DNA of 64,000 bases, from positions 16,036,854 to 16,100,853 of the forward strand of contig NC_045147.1 in the NCBI RefSeq assembly GCF_008831285.2, in the 5' to 3' direction. The position numbers and the translations under genes were made by a program. Position 1 is the stretch's first letter, and the number at the start of each line of letters is the position of its first letter. This DNA comes from Nymphaea colorata. Taxonomy: Eukaryota > Streptophyta > Magnoliopsida > Nymphaeales > Nymphaeaceae. Below the pieces are notes generated by a model. It saw only the letters and a list, made by a program, of their open reading frames with translations. It was not told the origin of the DNA and did no database searches. Of this stretch, positions 61,412 to 64,000 are shown one piece after another.

Positions 61412-63087
61412 AAATTCAAACAATGACATTGTCAATAAACTATCTTTATCATAGTGCTCCAGGACCTCCGCCTTTTCCATTTTCATGTCACACCATGTAT
61501 TGGCAACATTCATCAGTCAATAAAAGAAGGATTTTAGCACAAATGATACTGCCAATCCTAATTTAGCTCAAGCACAAATGAGATGACAGCAAGTTTTAGC
61601 AATATAACGATCGACTTGTAGAAAATGGAAACCACAAGAAGATCAATGTCAGCCAATAAATGCATGGTTGATGACCAGTTAGATATGGAAGAAAAGCTAG
61701 ACATGGAAAACAATGAGATAGCCAGTAAGCCCCTGGGTTAACCCATGCTTGCACAAGGAAAAAAGGAAATGGGAAACAAAATATTTTCAGAGATCTGGAG
61801 AAGATATTCAACTCCAATCGTTCCACAATGGAAGGGGTAAACATATAACAGAAGATCAAAATTCACAGGTAAACTGATGGGTAAAGCCAAGCCTGGTGAC
61901 AAACATGTCCCAATAAACAACTGCATGCCAGGATTCGAATGGAATGGAATCCAAATATTTTAGGCAAGGAATTATTAAGAGATATTAGAAATCTGATCTA
62001 TTAGTATCCCTAGCTAGGACTGTAGTATTTATCAAAAGCATTATATGGTAGTAAAACAAAGTGAAGTCTTGGAATGATACGAAGTGGAATATGACAATCA
62101 CATGGACTATTGTCATTGCACATTCAGTTCAAGTCATTGGACTGACAACTCCAATGACCAGTTGTCCTAATCCACGTTAAGTATACACCTTCAACAATAG
62201 TAACAACAGAAACTTATGGCTTAGCGGCCAACGCTGATGCAAAATAGATTCAAATGGGCCAACAATCATACATAAAAAAAAATGTTAGAAAATGCAAATC
62301 CCATACAATTTTTATTGTATGGAAGCTAAACGACTGAAAATGCATTCATAGCCAACCAGTGAGATCACAATGGGCCTTAGTTTTCTCCTCCCCAACTCCT
62401 TGAACCTCCAAGTACATGATTTCCCACAATCATCTGCCTCTTCTAAATTTGGAAAACCTTTGACAAGTTCAGAGCTTAAGGGTTGATTTCCCCATTAAAA
62501 TTGAAAAAAAAGAAGAGACAAAAGGGCGCTACAAAAGGGAATCTTTCAAGTTGCATCAAAGATTTAAGCCTATACAGCCAATACAAGTGAAAGAAGAACA
62601 ACTCGTTTTCATTTTCTGTATGACAAGTTTTTTTAAGTGCAACAAATCCTACTAGCCAAGTCAAGTGAAAGAATCCTACTCGTAGAAATAATCCTCCACA
62701 GTGCAAAGATATGAAACCCGTTCTTGATCATCTCCTTTTCTGCTGTGTGACTCAATAAGGAGAGTATTGTATCCGCTGCATGGCAACGGATGGCACCAAG
62801 ATGAACCAAAGGAAAAAGAAAACGCCCAAAGTCCTGCAACTACGTCGACATTTCCTGGGCATTGACACCTAATTTTCTTATGCATCTTTTACAAGTATGG
62901 AGGTGAGGCACCAATCCTAGTTTTTGGTTGTCATACTAAGTACTGTCCCCATTAGTTCTTCACCGCGGTGAAACATTTTATGAAATTCTTTAGCCTTCAA
63001 TAAACCATAAGCTTCAAGTGGATACAGAAAAATCTCAAAATTCTTTCATTCATCTCCATGCACCAACTTACACACATGAAAGAAAGA
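61412..63087. other. intergenic or 3' UTR, no supported gene
   Basis: The segment near 63087 may be the 3' UTR of the exon at 63088-63216. A short minus-strand frame ending at 62676 has gene-like composition near its end (ESHSRKGDDQERVSYLC) but no motif or splice context that I can rely on. Confidence 0.3.
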
Positions 63088-63216
63088 TCATGTCCAAAGT
63101 GTTTTAGCAGGAGAAAACTTCTTCTGTTGCTGTTCTGCTTCAGCTCGCTTAGCATGAGCCCACTGTATGGTACAAAGTCTGGGTGTAACCGTTCTAAAAG
63201 ATGGTGGGGGAAACAC
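63088..63216 (-). CDS. putative 3'-terminal coding exon of an unidentified gene (rest beyond the right end or unrecognised)
   Basis: After an acceptor GACGTTTTAG ending at 63217, the minus strand reads 42 codons to a TGA at 63088-63090. The segment starts with Val-Phe and three prolines, passes through TVTPRLCTIQ, then WAHAKRAEAEQQQKK and ends FSPAKTLWT. The basic, Ala/Glu/Gln-rich helix-like tail and the clean frame between acceptor and stop look like a real C-terminus. I do not recognise the protein. No upstream exon was found between 63217 and 64000, so the preceding intron would be longer than 780 bases. A chance frame remains possible because the piece is short. Confidence 0.4.
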   Translation of the reverse strand: MFPPPSFRTVTPRLCTIQWAHAKRAEAEQQQKKFSPAKTLWT

Positions 63217-64000
63217 CTAAAACGTCACTAGCTTGATCAGTAAGATCAATCAAGAGCGCAACTGTCTAAATGGGAAACAGAAACTGTGGCTTCTACGAAC
63301 CATGATAATGAGGTCAGAAGAATTTACGTGTCCCTTTGAGGAGGCCAACGTGACTCAATTCTCAAAGGCAAAGTTGTCAGCATAAAGGAATGACAGACTC
63401 TTGTTCTTACATTCTTGAATTAAAAAGTTCATGCTGCAGGATTCAAGGCCAGGCCGGAATTTACCACAGGCGGCAATTGAAGGTGCAAAAGGAAAAAAAA
63501 AAGGTGCAAAAGGAAAAAAAAGGTGCAGAAGGAAAAAAAAAAAGGTAGAAGAAAAAGTAATAAGCGGTGAGAGGTAAGACAACATATGGGAAGATGCACG
63601 TTTTCCTTCGTAAAATCAGTGTAAAAAACTAATCAGAAGTAGAGAATGTGTTCAGACCGAACAGCCACGTCAGCATTGTCTATTAATTAATTAATTAAAA
63701 AAGCAAATATTCACTGGCCTGTACATGTGTCGTAAATCAGATAAGCACCAAATTGATCTCCAATAGCACATATGCCTTGTGAGGATAATAACACAGAAAA
63801 GTTGATTGACTATCCAGTGACAAAGGCTGGTTATATAAAAGAGATATATCTTTGGTGCACTATCTTTTGAATCATGGTGGAGTTGAAACGAATCAACGAT
63901 CATTACTGTCTTGAATATCTTATTAGATCAGAGTGGTCTCCAATTAGATCAGTAACTCTGTTCCAATGATCGTGCCTTCCATGAATTTACTTGTCTTATA
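63217..64000. other. spacer or intron at the right edge
   Basis: Contains a GGTGCAAAAGGAAAAAAAA-type tandem repeat at 63482-63560. Otherwise AT-rich, without a recognisable exon. Confidence 0.35.
63482..63560. repeat. short tandem repeat, unit about 18-20 bp
   Basis: Three to four copies of GGTGCAAAAGG or GGTGCAGAAGG followed by eight to eleven A. The variable A-tracts make the unit length uneven. Confidence 0.8.

Noticed and set aside
62676..62885. Minus-strand frame with gene-like ending near the right-edge exon
   Set aside because: It lies downstream of that exon's stop codon, has no reliable start, acceptor or family match, and may be 3' UTR.

Overview
The window is nuclear DNA of a flowering plant. 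It has spliced genes with GT-AG introns, plant-specific families (RABA6-type Rab, 3-ketoacyl-CoA synthase, FAB1C lipid kinase, OVATE family), a predicted plastid transit peptide, and long AT-rich spacers full of microsatellites and decayed repeats. Exon composition is uneven. The SPRTN, Rab, OVATE and KCS exons are GC-rich, whereas the PUR7 and FAB1C exons are AT-rich. That contrast would suit a non-grass monocot or a magnoliid, but this is inference and the species cannot be named from sequence alone.

Layout. At 1399-1532 (-) lies the first coding exon of a SPRTN-type DNA-protein-crosslink protease; the rest of the gene runs off the left end. At 3518-4311 (-) is a complete two-exon RABA6-type Rab GTPase. 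From 4.3 to 9.4 kb there is only spacer, with short repeats and a 97-bp tandem duplication that looks derived from a PPR gene. At 9425-9800 (-) is a broken OVATE-family gene. At 13495-18284 (+) is a complete 12-exon PUR7 (SAICAR synthetase), probably with an untranslated first exon near 11.1 kb. The 18.3-27.0 kb spacer holds tandem duplications, a tRNA-like SINE head and a retrotransposon primer-binding-site match. At 27005-28495 (+) is a single-exon KCS6/CUT1-type 3-ketoacyl-CoA synthase with a TTC repeat just before its start codon. The 28.5-35.1 kb spacer has one unassigned 151-codon ORF. At 35081-44480 (-) is a complete 11-exon FAB1C-type PI3P 5-kinase. From 45.7 to 63 kb there is repeat-rich spacer. 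A last, unidentified coding exon lies at 63088-63216 (-), and its gene would extend past the right end.

The genes are independent housekeeping or trafficking loci with no shared pathway or operon: DNA repair, Rab trafficking, purine synthesis, cuticular wax elongation and phosphoinositide metabolism. The Rab and FAB1C both act on endomembranes, but their proximity is not evidence of a functional link.

I found no CRISPR array, rRNA, convincing tRNA, or undescribed multi-gene system. The most useful non-obvious items are the SPRTN exon, the OVATE pseudogene, the eight-cysteine FYVE-like finger of FAB1C that lacks the PI3P-binding motif, the unidentified 3' exon near the right edge, and an ORF whose stop codon comes from a 22-bp duplication.
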